Assembly (NCBI GenBank): GCA_963802795.1
Contig: CAWDJV010000002.1
Location: 1 to 64,000, forward strand
DNA from: JAIBJN01 sp963802795
Lineage (GTDB): Bacteria > Actinomycetota > Thermoleophilia > Gaiellales > Gaiellaceae
Length of the DNA: 64,000 nucleotides
Reading direction: 5' to 3'
Both the position numbers and the translations under genes were made by a program. Shown here one piece after another: positions 42,994 to 51,741 of this stretch; positions within the stretch are counted from its first letter, which is position 1; each line of letters opens with the position of its first letter. The notes below the pieces were generated by a model that was given only the letters and a program-made list of their open reading frames with translations, was not told the origin of the DNA and did no database searches.

Positions 42994-44775
42994 ATGGCTC
43001 CCTTCGTGAAGGTCCTGGTCGCCAACCGAGGCGAGATCGCGGTCCGCGTCTTCCGGACGCTGCGGGAGCTCGGGATCGGGACGGTCGCGGTCTTCTCGGA
43101 GGCCGACCGAGGCTCGTTCCACCTCACGCTTGCCGACGAGGCCTATCTCCTCGGTCCCGGAGCGCCGGCCGAGAGCTACCTTCATCAGGAGCGCGTGCTC
43201 GAGGCGGCTCGGCGGTCCGGCGCCGAGGCAATCCACCCCGGCTACGGGTTCCTGGCCGAGAACGCCGCCTTCGCGCGCGCCGTCGAAGAGGCCGGCCTCG
43301 TCTGGATCGGACCACCGCCGGCCGCCATCGAGGCGATGGGCTCGAAGGTCGAGGCTCGGCGGCTCATGCAGGAGGCGGGCGTGCCGGTGATTCCGGGGAC
43401 GACCGAGCCCGTCGAGTCCGCCGCCGAGGTCGTCGCGCTCGGCGAGGAGCACGGCTGGCCGCTTGCCGTCAAGGCCTCGGCGGGAGGAGGCGGCAAGGGG
43501 CTCAAGATCGTCCGCTCCGCCGACGAGGCCGAGCGTGCGCTCGCCTCCGCGCGGCGTGAGGGCGAGTCGTACTTCGCGGACTCCACTGTCTACGTCGAGC
43601 AGTTCCTCGAGGACCCACGCCATGTCGAGGTCCAGGTGCTCGCCGACGCTCACGGGAACGTCGTCCACCTGGGAGAGCGGGACTGCACGATCCAGCGTCG
43701 CCACCAGAAGCTCGTCGAGGAGACTCCCTCGCCGGCAGTCGGCCCGGAGCTCCGTGAACGGATCGGCGCGATCGCCGTCGAGGCGGCCCGGGCCGTCGGC
43801 TACCGGGGCCTGGGGACGATCGAGGGCCTGCTCGACTCGGGCGGCGACTACTTCTTCCTGGAGATGAACACGCGGATCCAGGTGGAGCACCCCGTCACCG
43901 AGCTGGTGACCGGCCTCGACCTCGTCCGCGAGCAGCTCCTCGTCGCCGCCGGGGAGCCGCTCTCCGTCCGCCAGGAGGACGTGCGCTTCGTGGGCCACGC
44001 GATCGAGTGCCGGATCAACGCCGAGGACGCGGCGAACGGTTTCCTGCCCGGGCCCGGGACGATCACGGCGTACCGCGAGCCGGCCGGCCCGGGCGTCCGC
44101 GTCGACTCGGGCGTCGTCGAGGGCTCCGAGGTGGTGGGGATCTACGACCCGCTCGTCGCGAAGCTCGTCGTCTGGGACACGGACCGCGAGCGCGCGCGCC
44201 GGCGCATGCTGCGCGCCCTCGAGGAGTACGTGATCGAGGGCGTCGAGACCCTCGTCGGCTTCCACCGTGCGCTCCTCGAGCACCCGTGCTTCGTCGCAGG
44301 TGAGACCTGCTTCGGCCTCGTCGAGTCGATCGCGGGGGAGGCGCAGCCGCAGAGCTCCTCGCGGGTCGTTCCGGCGGCCACGTCCTCGCGCGCGCGAGAG
44401 ACGACGCTGGGGATCGAGCTCGACGGCCGCCGTTTCGACGTGACGGTGCTTCGGCCCGAGCCGCCGCACGCCGAGCTGGCGCGGCGCAGGCGCGAGCGCA
44501 CCGGCGACGGGGCGCACCACGCGGCCGCCCGCGAGGCGGTCGTCAGCCCCATGCAGGGCACGGTCCTCGCCGTCGAGGTCGCCGACGGCGACGAGGTGCG
44601 CGAGGGCCAGGTGATCTGCGTCGTCGAGGCGATGAAGATGGAGAACGAGATCACGGCGCATCGCCCCGGCGTCGTCAGCGGGCTCTCGGTGGCCGCCGGC
44701 GAGCCGGTCGCCACGGGTCAGGTGATCTGCGTGGTCGCCCGGGAGGGCGAGGCGGGCGTAGACGAGGAGTTGTAA
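42994..44775 (+). CDS. Biotin carboxylase with biotin carrier domain (acyl-CoA carboxylase alpha chain)
   Basis: A 593-residue protein. Residues 1-445 are biotin carboxylase: VLVANRGEIAVRVFRTLREL, the ATP-grasp loop KASAGGGGKGLKIV, HVEVQVLADAHGNVVHLGER, EMNTRIQVEHPVTE. A linker (~450-515) is followed by a biotinyl/lipoyl domain with the biotin site EAMKMENE near residue 548. It carboxylates its own biotin with bicarbonate and ATP and hands it to a beta chain, most likely the one at 32481. The epsilon-like peptide is just upstream, and carbonic anhydrase is at 59305. Confidence 0.95.
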   Translation: MAPFVKVLVANRGEIAVRVFRTLRELGIGTVAVFSEADRGSFHLTLADEAYLLGPGAPAESYLHQERVLEAARRSGAEAIHPGYGFLAENAAFARAVEEAGLVWIGPPPAAIEAMGSKVEARRLMQEAGVPVIPGTTEPVESAAEVVALGEEHGWPLAVKASAGGGGKGLKIVRSADEAERALASARREGESYFADSTVYVEQFLEDPRHVEVQVLADAHGNVVHLGERDCTIQRRHQKLVEETPSPAVGPELRERIGAIAVEAARAVGYRGLGTIEGLLDSGGDYFFLEMNTRIQVEHPVTELVTGLDLVREQLLVAAGEPLSVRQEDVRFVGHAIECRINAEDAANGFLPGPGTITAYREPAGPGVRVDSGVVEGSEVVGIYDPLVAKLVVWDTDRERARRRMLRALEEYVIEGVETLVGFHRALLEHPCFVAGETCFGLVESIAGEAQPQSSSRVVPAATSSRARETTLGIELDGRRFDVTVLRPEPPHAELARRRRERTGDGAHHAAAREAVVSPMQGTVLAVEVADGDEVREGQVICVVEAMKMENEITAHRPGVVSGLSVAAGEPVATGQVICVVAREGEAGVDEEL

Positions 44776-44807
44776 GGGAGCCCTTACAGATCGGCTACGC
44801 TACGTTC

Positions 44808-45740
44808 GTGGCCGTGAGCGTGCAGCCGAGGGCGGACGCCGAGAGACGCGCGTTCTGCGCGGCCGTGTCGACGGCGAGCCACGAGCCCCTCGCCGCGACC
44901 GCCAGCCGGATCGACAACTGGATCGCGATCGAGTACCGGGCGGCCTGGGACCGGGACGTGCTCGGTGCGAGCCGCTTCCCGTCCAGTCTCAAGCAGCATC
45001 TGCGCGAGCAGCTCCACGCGCTCGCGCCGTCGCGGCTGCTCTTCATCAAGAAGCCCGAGCGACGGGCCTACGGCCGCAGGCACGTCTACTTCGGGACGTC
45101 GAAGGCGGGCGAGGAGCGCTTCTTCCAGCTCGAGGTCGACTACCAGGAGGACCTGCTCGGGTTCGACTTCGTCGGGGCGCTCGCCGGGAACGGGCTACCG
45201 GGCGTGCCGGTCGACCACCCGCTCCTGGTCGTCTGCACGCACGGCAAGCGCGACCGCTGCTGCGCCAAGAACGGGCAGCCGCTCTACGACGCGCTGCGGC
45301 ACACGACGGAGACGAGCTGGGTCTGGCAGTCGACCCATGTCGGGGGCGACCGCTTCGCCGGGAACGTCGTCGTGCTGCCGGAGGGCCTCTACTACGGCCG
45401 CGTCGAGCCCGGGGACGCGGCGGCGCTCCTCGCTGCGCACGCCGCGAGCCGCATCGACTTCGAGCACTACCGGGGCCGGGCCGCCCACACGTTCCCCGTC
45501 CAGGCGGCCGAGCACGCGATTCGCGAGACCGAGGGCCTCTTCGGCATCGACGACCTCCGGGCGGCCGGGGTCGACGTGGGCGACGAGACGTGGCGCGTCC
45601 GCTTCCGGACCGTGGAGGGAGCGGTGATCGAGGCGGACGTCGCCACGGAGCTCTCCGACGAGCCCGTCTACCTCACGTGCGGGGCCGCCCAGCCGCAGCG
45701 CGCGCGTCACTACTTCGCGACGGCCCTCAGGCGTCTCTGA
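44808..45740 (+). CDS. Sucrase/ferredoxin-like protein (Suc_Fer family)
   Basis: A 310-residue protein with a thioredoxin-like ferredoxin fold. The diagnostic stretch VVCTHGKRDRCCAKNGQPLY (Cys cluster) is at ~residues 143-162 and STHVGGDRFAGNVVVLPEGL at ~178-197, where His and Cys could bind an iron-sulfur cluster. GTG start at 44808. The actinobacterial function is unknown. It converges with the Cupin_4 gene with a 14-base overlap. Confidence 0.88.
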   Translation: MAVSVQPRADAERRAFCAAVSTASHEPLAATASRIDNWIAIEYRAAWDRDVLGASRFPSSLKQHLREQLHALAPSRLLFIKKPERRAYGRRHVYFGTSKAGEERFFQLEVDYQEDLLGFDFVGALAGNGLPGVPVDHPLLVVCTHGKRDRCCAKNGQPLYDALRHTTETSWVWQSTHVGGDRFAGNVVVLPEGLYYGRVEPGDAAALLAAHAASRIDFEHYRGRAAHTFPVQAAEHAIRETEGLFGIDDLRAAGVDVGDETWRVRFRTVEGAVIEADVATELSDEPVYLTCGAAQPQRARHYFATALRRL

Positions 45741-46905
45741 CCCGCAGGAAGCCTTCGCGGACGAGCCTGCGGGCGAGGACGAGTCGCCCCTCGGTGTCGA
45801 GGTCGCCGGGAAGCTCCGAGAGGCGGAACGGCTCGTCGGCCTCGTAGCAGGCCGCGAGCTCCGGCCCGGCGTGCGCCGGAAAGCTGAGCTCCTTCCCCTC
45901 GAAGATGAGCGCGAGCCCGTGCGGGCCCTCCTCGAGGTCGGCGATCACTGTGTCACGGCGCTCGAGGAGCGTCTCGGCGTCGAGCCGCTCGAGCGCGCGG
46001 AGCTGCCCCAGGCCGTCGGCACGGATCGGCCGGCGCGTCTGGACGAACCTTCGGCGCCTGCGCATCGCCACGAGCGCGGGGTCGAGCTCCGCGCCGAGCC
46101 GTTCGGCAAGCCGGTCGGCCTCGTCCGAGCCCGGCTCGACGCCGTGCCTGAACGCGGCTTCCCCTTCTGCCTCGGTGAGTGCGGCCTTCGCGGCATCCAG
46201 CCACGTGTACGCGTTGATCCCGATGGTCAGGTGGAGCGAATCCGTGTCGGAGGTCTCCGCCTGGTGCAGCCAGCCGCGAGGGAGGTAGAGCGTGTCGCCC
46301 GCCCGGAGGACGAAGTCGTCGGTCGGCTCGCCGGGCTCGCCGAGCGCCTTCGAGTAGCGCTGGGTCTTGAGCGGCAGCTCGAGGAGCGGCTCGTAGAGAA
46401 GCCAGCGCTTCTCGCCCGCGACCTGGAGGATGAGGACGTCGTGCGTGTCGTGATGGACCGCGAAGCCCTGGGAGCCGCGCGGCGTGTAGTACGCGTTTGC
46501 CTGCACCGGCTGGTCGAGCGCTTTCTCGAGGTGGCGGCAGAAGACCGCGAGCGGATGCCAGTTGACGTGCAGTGCCTGGAGGACGATCGTGGCGCCCGCC
46601 TCCCACTCGGCCAGGACTCGTGGGACGTCGGCAGTCCTCGAGAAGGGCGGTCGCCAGGAAACGTCCCGGGTGTAGGCGCCTAGGTCGAGCTGACCGCCTT
46701 CGCGAACGAGCCGGAAGGCCGGGTAGCGGATCGCCGTGGAGCAGACGAGCCGTTCGACGTCGGCTTCGGAGAGGAGGTCGTCGTAGCGGCCGGGCTCGTC
46801 CCGCGGGACGACGAGCGGCCGCCGCTCCCAGTGCTCGGCGAGAGAACGTCTCGACGCCGACCGGGTCGAGGCAGCGCTCGAGCGCGTCCTCGGCCGCGCT
46901 ACGGC
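45727..46905 (-). pseudogene. Cupin_4/JmjC-fold 2-oxoglutarate oxygenase (RoxA-like), start region frameshifted
   Basis: About 390 residues. The N-terminal LAEHWERRPLVVPRDEPGRY matches the FWxKRP-type start of the Cupin_4 (YcfD/ROX) family. The iron site reads VHHDTHDVLILQVAGEKRWL, i.e. HxD within the PHxDxxDVFxxQ family motif, with the distal His in YLPRGWLHQAET. A C-terminal helical and winged-helix region follows. Family members hydroxylate proteins (ribosomal L16 for YcfD). The frame upstream of LAEHW continues in another frame as EDALERCLDPVGVETF after a base shift near 46840-46850, and no canonical start is visible. It lies directly downstream of, and abuts, the Asp/Thr-repeat peptide gene. 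Confidence 0.82.
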
Positions 46906-47081
46906 GTGTCCGTGGTGTCAGTGTCGGCGTCGGTCGAATCCGTGTCGGCGTCGGTGGAGTCCGTGTCGGTGGCGTCGCCGTCGGTCGTGTCCGTGTCGTC
47001 TCCGTCGGCGTCGGCCTGGAGCTCGGGGCCCTCCCCGTCGGTCGTCCGGGTCAGGATCTCGTCGTCGCGCAGGGTGGTCAT
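46899..47081 (-). CDS. 60-residue Asp/Thr-repeat peptide, candidate substrate or RiPP-like precursor of the adjacent oxygenase
   Basis: ATG 47081 has a perfect AGGAGG five bases upstream, so translation should be strong. The first 23 residues form a leader-like part (MTTLRDDEILTRTTDGEGPE). The last 37 residues contain 16 Asp and 12 Thr in an imperfect repeat (STDADTD twice, TDTTDT at the end). The stop codon sits at the 5' edge of the Cupin_4 oxygenase coding region on the same strand, so the pair forms one operon. A strongly translated low-complexity peptide next to a protein hydroxylase suggests enzyme and substrate. No homologue search was possible. Confidence 0.75.
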   Translation of the reverse strand: MTTLRDDEILTRTTDGEGPELQADADGDDTDTTDGDATDTDSTDADTDSTDADTDTTDTP

Positions 47082-47192
47082 CGTTACCTCCTGGTGCGGT
47101 GTGTGGCCGAACGCTACAGCGTCTCGGCGGTATACCCGATACGCGCGCCTCGCGAACGTGGCGATTCGGCTCCGATACACTCGCGCCCGGCC
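47082..47192. promoter_or_regulatory. Divergent promoter region between the peptide/oxygenase pair and sucC
   Basis: Only 111 bases separate the peptide ATG (47081, minus) from the sucC GTG (47193, plus). It holds the peptide ribosome-binding site (47087-47092) and must carry both promoters. GATACA-like and TACCCGATA elements are visible, but no operator is certain. Confidence 0.4.
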
Positions 47193-48335
47193 GTGGATCT
47201 CTACGAGTACCAGGGAAAGCAGCTGTTCGCTCAGGTCGGCATCCCGGTCTCGGACGGGCGCTTGGCCACCACCCCGGCCGAGGCGCGGGCCGCTGCACAA
47301 GAGCTCGCGGGCCAGGTCGTCGTCAAGGCGCAGGTGCTGACCGGCGGTCGAGGGAAGGCCGGCGGAATCAAGCTCGCCGAGACGCCCGAGGAGGCGGAGG
47401 CCCGAGCTGCCGAGATCCTCGGTCTGGATATCCGGGGCCACGTCGTCCGCAGGGTCTGGATCGAGAAGGCCTCGGACATCGCCAAGGAGTACTACCTCTC
47501 CGTCACGTTCGACCGGGGAGAGAAGAAGCCGCTCTTCATGTTCACGACGCAGGGGGGAATCGACATCGAGGAGGTTGCCACCGAGAGCCCGGAGGCGCTG
47601 GCGCGGCTCCACGTCGATCCGCTGGTCGGCTTCCAGCCCTGGCAGGCTCGCCGGCTCTGCTTCGCGGCCGGCGTGGATGACCCGGGGGAGCAGAAGCAGG
47701 TGATCGCCATCGTGGCGAAGCTCTACGAGGCGTTCGTCCGCTTCGACGCGATGCTCTGCGAGATCAACCCGCTCATCGTCACGCCCGACGGCGAGGTGAA
47801 AGCGCTCGACTCGAAGTTCACGGTCGACGACAACGCCCTCTTCCGCCATCCCGACATCGCCGAGATGCGCGACATCGAGGCTGCGGACCCGCGCGAGCGC
47901 CTCGCGCGCGAAAAGGGGGTCACCTACGTCAAGCTCGACGGGGAGATCGGGATCCTCGGGAACGGCGCCGGGCTCGTGATGTCGACGCTCGACGTCATCG
48001 ACCAGGTAGGCGGCCGGCCCGCAAACTTCTGCGACCTGGGCGGCGGAGGCGACGCACAGGGAGTCATCGACGCGCTCGAGGTGATCACCTCCGACGAGCA
48101 GGTCGAAGGGATCCTCTTCAACGTCTTCGGCGGCATCACGCGCTGCGACGAGGTGGCGCGCGGGATTCTGGCGGCGCTCGGGCAGATGTCGATCGAGGAC
48201 CCGATCGTCGTCCGCCTCGACGGGACGAACGCGGAGGAGGGGCGGCGGCTGCTCGTCGAGGCGGCGTCCCCGAACCTCCACGTCGAAGAGACCATGCTCT
48301 CGGCGGCCGAGCGGGTAGTGGAGCTGACCCGGTGA
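47193..48335 (+). CDS. sucC: Succinyl-CoA synthetase (ADP-forming) beta subunit
   Basis: A 380-residue protein with GTG start 47193. The ATP-grasp domain begins VDLYEYQGKQLFAQVGIPVS, with VVVKAQVLTGGRGKAGGIKL. The C-terminal CoA-ligase domain has FCDLGGGGDAQGVIDALEVI and FNVFGGITRCDEVARGIL. It converts succinyl-CoA to succinate with substrate-level phosphorylation in the TCA cycle. A GTGA overlap links it to a methyltransferase gene that separates it from sucD. Confidence 0.96.
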   Translation: MDLYEYQGKQLFAQVGIPVSDGRLATTPAEARAAAQELAGQVVVKAQVLTGGRGKAGGIKLAETPEEAEARAAEILGLDIRGHVVRRVWIEKASDIAKEYYLSVTFDRGEKKPLFMFTTQGGIDIEEVATESPEALARLHVDPLVGFQPWQARRLCFAAGVDDPGEQKQVIAIVAKLYEAFVRFDAMLCEINPLIVTPDGEVKALDSKFTVDDNALFRHPDIAEMRDIEAADPRERLAREKGVTYVKLDGEIGILGNGAGLVMSTLDVIDQVGGRPANFCDLGGGGDAQGVIDALEVITSDEQVEGILFNVFGGITRCDEVARGILAALGQMSIEDPIVVRLDGTNAEEGRRLLVEAASPNLHVEETMLSAAERVVELTR

Positions 48336-48973
48336 GCTCGGTCTGGGACGATCGCGCCGAGGCCTACCGCGAAAGCGAGGCTCACCGCGAGGGGCCCGAC
48401 CTCGACCTGCTCGTCGAGTGGGCGAGCGGGGCGACGACGGCGCTCGACGTCGCCAGCGGAGGCGGGCACGTCGCCCGCAGGCTCCGCGAGGAAGGGATCC
48501 GAGTCGTCACCGTCGATCCCGCGCCCGGTATGCAGGCGGACGTCCTGGCCCCGGCCGAGCACCTGCCCTTCGCGGACGCCAGCTTCGAGCTCGTCACGTG
48601 TCGCGTCGGCGCACACCATTTCGCCGATGTCGCGGCCGGCGTGGGCGAGATGGCCCGCGTCGCCGCCGACCGCGTGCTCGTCGTCGACAACCTCTTCATG
48701 GGTGAGTCCGCCGAGGAGGCCGACCGGCTGCGCGACCCCTCGCACGTCCGCAACTACACGGAGGCCGAGTGGCGGGACCTCTTCGCCGGCGCGGGCCTCG
48801 TCATCGAGGAGGCCCGGCGGGTCGACAAGGCGCTTCGCGTGGGCCCCTGGCTCGAGCGCTCCGGCTGCGCAGGGGCCGAGGCCGAGCGCGTGCGCGAGCT
48901 GCTCGCGGGCCGGATCGACGACGACTGGATCACGCTCGACCGCATCGCCCTCCGGGGGAGGACGAGCCGCTAG
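48332..48973 (+). CDS. Class I SAM-dependent methyltransferase embedded between sucC and sucD
   Basis: A 213-residue protein with GTG start overlapping the sucC stop and a stop overlapping the sucD GTG. SAM-binding motif I is TTALDVASGGGHVARRL (~36-52), motif II VVTVDPAPGMQ, then LPFADASFELVTCRVGAHHF, as in UbiE/COQ5-like (Methyltransf_11) enzymes. The target is unknown. Tight coupling on both sides implies stoichiometric expression with succinyl-CoA synthetase, an unusual arrangement. Confidence 0.88.
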   Translation: MSSVWDDRAEAYRESEAHREGPDLDLLVEWASGATTALDVASGGGHVARRLREEGIRVVTVDPAPGMQADVLAPAEHLPFADASFELVTCRVGAHHFADVAAGVGEMARVAADRVLVVDNLFMGESAEEADRLRDPSHVRNYTEAEWRDLFAGAGLVIEEARRVDKALRVGPWLERSGCAGAEAERVRELLAGRIDDDWITLDRIALRGRTSR

Positions 48974-49851
48974 TGGCCATCATCGTCGACCGTGACACGC
49001 GTCTCGTCGTCCAGGGGATCACGGGCCGCGAGGGCTCCTTCCACGCGACCCGGAACAAGAGCTACGGGACGAACGTCGTCGCCGGCGTCACGCCGGGGAA
49101 GGGCGGCGCCGACGTGGAGGGGATCCCCGTCTTCGACACGGTGGCCGACGCCGTCGCCGAGACGGGCCCAAACCTGGCGATGGTCTTCGTCCCCGCGCGG
49201 TTCGCGGCGGACGCGATCTACGAGGCGGTGGACGCCGGCATCGAGTCGGTCATCTGCATCACGGAGGGCATTCCCGCCCACGACATGCTGCGCGTCTACA
49301 ACCACGTCCGCCCGCGCGGGATCACGCTCGTCGGCCCGAACTGCCCCGGCGTCCTCTCCCCGGGCAAGGCGAACGTCGGGATCATCCCGGCGGAGATCTT
49401 CAGCGAGGGGCCGGTCGGCCTCGTGTCGAGATCCGGCACGCTCACGTACCAGATCGGGCACGAGCTGACACAGCTCGGGATCGGACAGTCCACCATCGTG
49501 GGCATCGGAGGGGATCCCGTCGTCGGGTCGTCCTTCGTGGACGTCCTGGAGCGCTTCGAGGCCGACGCGGAAACCGAGCTCGTCGTCATGGTCGGCGAGA
49601 TCGGCGGCGCCGAGGAGGAGAAGGCCGCCGCCTTCATCGAGGCCGAGATGACGAAGCCCGTCGTCGCCTACATCGCGGGCTTCACGGCGCCGCCCGGTAA
49701 GACGATGGGCCACGCCGGCGCGATCATCTCCGGCACCGCCGGAACGGCGCAGGCGAAGAAGGAAGCCCTCGAGGGGCACGGCGTCCGCGTGGGGACGAAC
49801 CCCACCGAGGTCGCCCGGCTGGCCGCCGAAGTCGCCGGCGCCCGCACCTAG
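48973..49851 (+). CDS. sucD: Succinyl-CoA synthetase alpha subunit
   Basis: A 292-residue protein. CoA-binding N-domain RLVVQGITGREGSFHATRN, then CITEGIPAHDMLRVYNHVRP, GPNCPGVLSPGKANVGIIPA, and the phospho-histidine in KTMGHAGAIISGTAGTAQAK (His ~246). The GTG at 48973 overlaps the methyltransferase stop. It pairs with SucC to form the TCA-cycle enzyme. Confidence 0.96.
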   Translation: MAIIVDRDTRLVVQGITGREGSFHATRNKSYGTNVVAGVTPGKGGADVEGIPVFDTVADAVAETGPNLAMVFVPARFAADAIYEAVDAGIESVICITEGIPAHDMLRVYNHVRPRGITLVGPNCPGVLSPGKANVGIIPAEIFSEGPVGLVSRSGTLTYQIGHELTQLGIGQSTIVGIGGDPVVGSSFVDVLERFEADAETELVVMVGEIGGAEEEKAAAFIEAEMTKPVVAYIAGFTAPPGKTMGHAGAIISGTAGTAQAKKEALEGHGVRVGTNPTEVARLAAEVAGART

Positions 49852-49859
49852 TCGACGCG

Positions 49860-50190
49860 CCGGCGCCCCGTTCCGCCGTGGCGCCGTTCACGCGGACCCT
49901 CCGAGCACTGGCGGCTGCGCCGCCGAGGCCGACGACGGCGAGCGACGAAGGCGCAGAAAGAGGAAGGCCGTCCGGGAGCGGCGCCGCCGTGCCTCGCCGG
50001 CAACGGCGGAGGCCCGGCCTCGAGCCGCGCTCCTCACGGGCGCCGACGGAGTGTCTGCTCCTCGGCTGCGAGCTCGAGCGGGTACTCGTTCCAGAGCTCG
50101 GAGAGGTCTGGGGCCTGGTTCTGAGCGACCGCGGCGGGCGATCGCGACCAGCATCCGGCAGGGCCGAGCACGACGAGCAGGAAGGGATGA
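49860..50190 (-). pseudogene. Remnant or frameshifted small anchored protein downstream of the L,D-transpeptidase
   Basis: No long frame is open, but minus-strand segments look coding: HPFLLVVLGPAG (signal-like), then NQAPDLSELWNEYPLELAAE and, in another frame, SSLAVVGLGGAAASARR, which could be a terminal membrane anchor. A short periplasmic linker protein with an N-terminal signal and C-terminal helix would explain the pattern. At least one frameshift is needed. It fills the gap between sucD and the transpeptidase. Confidence 0.35.
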
Positions 50191-50204
50191 GGCTCGCAGC
50201 GACA

Positions 50205-51030
50205 TCAGGCGCGGATCGTCAGCGGGGTCCCGATGGGCAGGAGCCGGCGAGCCGGACGGATCGCCTCGTTTCGCAGGCGGATGCAGCCGTGGGACACGCG
50301 GCCGGGGATGAGGTCGGGCCGGTTCGTCCCGTGGATGCCGACGAAACCGCCCGCCGGCCAGTCGGTCAGCGTGGCCGACCGCGCGCTCGTGCCGAACGCG
50401 ATCGGCCCGTAGAAGGGGTTGCGGTAGCGGGTCAGCTTGTTCCGCACGTAGAAGCGGCCGCGCGGAGTCGGGGCCGAGGCGGTGCCGACCCCGACGGGCG
50501 CGCGGAAGACGCACGCGCCCGTCGCGAGGAGCGTCGCCCGGCGGTCGCCGAGGTCGACGATCAGGTGCGTGTCGACGATGCCGTAGCCGCCGAGCGCCGC
50601 GCGCGGCACCCAGCCCGTCGGTGTTGTTGGGGAGGACGGGAAGGCGCACGCGGATCCAGAGGGCGCCGCCGAGCTCCTGCCGCCGCCGAGCACGAGGACG
50701 ATGTTGGTCGTGCCCTCCGGCGTGCGGGGCTCACGCGGGCGACGAAGGGCTCGAGGCCGGTCCGGATCCGTGCGCGCCGACCGCGCGCTTCACGGCCGCC
50801 CAGGTCGACTCGAAGGCGGACCTGTCGAGGATCGCCCGGTGACGGGATCTCGAAGGCCGGCTCAGGGGCTCTCGCGAGCGCCGCGTCCGGAGCCGAGGCC
50901 GCCGTCGGCACCCGGCTCGGCCCGGCTCTATCGCCCCGCCGATCGCGACGCGAGCGAAGGCGGTCGCCGAGCCGCAGCCGAGAGCAAGGGCCGCCACGCT
51001 GACCAATGGCGTGCGGCCCCGTGCTCTCAT
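50205..51030 (-). pseudogene. L,D-transpeptidase (YkuD), several frameshifts
   Basis: The N-terminus (ATG 51030) has a signal peptide (TPLVSVAALALGCGSATAFA). The catalytic YkuD domain is clear at the other end: RGRFYVRNKLTRYRNPFYGP, FVGIHGTNRPDLIPGRVSHG and CIRLRNEAI, giving the HxxxxxSHGCIR nucleophile motif. Between them the coding sequence switches frame at least twice (near 50616 in NNTDGWVPRAALGGYG, and near 50660-50700 around VLGGGR/ALWIRVRLPVLP). If intact it would cross-link peptidoglycan 3-3. It belongs to a minus-strand run with two ferritin-like genes, all disrupted. Confidence 0.75.
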
Positions 51031-51129
51031 CCGGTGAACGCAGGCTTCTTCTTCCTGCCTGCGGTGGTTCGCGGCGGCTGCGGACGACGAACTGGTGGCT
51101 CGGACGAGGCGAAGCGTCTCCGGCCGCGC

Positions 51130-51729
51130 TCAACCCCTGGTCGAAGGCTCCGCGGCCGGCTGCGCGCCGGCGATGTACCTGATCCAGGCGGCATGCCGGG
51201 CCTCGACCGAATGGATGCCGACGGCCGCGGCCAGCACCTCGCGGCGACTCGATCAGGTGGGCCTGGCCCTTGTAGGCGGCGGTGCCGAGATCCTCGAAGG
51301 CGACGGCCGTGCGGATGAAGCTCGGCGGGCTCTCCGTCACCCCGCGGAAGTCGAAGAGCGGCCGCTGCGACCGCTTTGCTCCCGAGCGCGTCGCGAAGGG
51401 CCTGGACGTGGGCGCGCTCGACGGCGCCGACGACCCGTGTCAGCCGTGCGGCGGGCCCCGCGAGGGCGCCCTTGCGCTCGGCCTCCGTGTAGAAGGCGTC
51501 CTGGAGGTACTCGAGGGTGAGCGCGTAGTTGAGGATCGCGACATCGCCTCGCGCCAGTGTGGCCCCGGCTGCCGGGACGCCCGAGCGCGACGGCCCGGCG
51601 AGGCCGCCCGCGGCGGCCCTCAGGAAGCCGCCGCGGGAGGAGCGGGGAAGACGGTCGACGCGCCTCTCTGATCGCGCCGTCACGGTCGAGGTCCTCGAGG
51701 GCCAGATCGGGAATGTCTCGAAACGTCAC
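51130..51729 (-). pseudogene. Ferritin-like domain protein (copy A), several frameshifts
   Basis: GTG 51729 follows GGGGAGG. The pieces read TFRDIPDLALEDLDRDGAIR, then SSRGGFLRAAAGGLAG (Tat-like twin-Arg missing), ILNYALTLEYLQDAFYTEAE with RVVGAVERAHVQALRDALGS (ferritin-like helices with Glu and ExxH ligands), then SFIRTAVAFEDLGTAAYKGQ and EARHAAWIRYIAGAQPAAEP. At least three one-base shifts separate them. The layout matches the secreted Ferritin_2/DUF4439-like family of actinobacteria. Function unknown. Confidence 0.65.
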
Positions 51730-51741
51730 GCGTGCCTCCCC

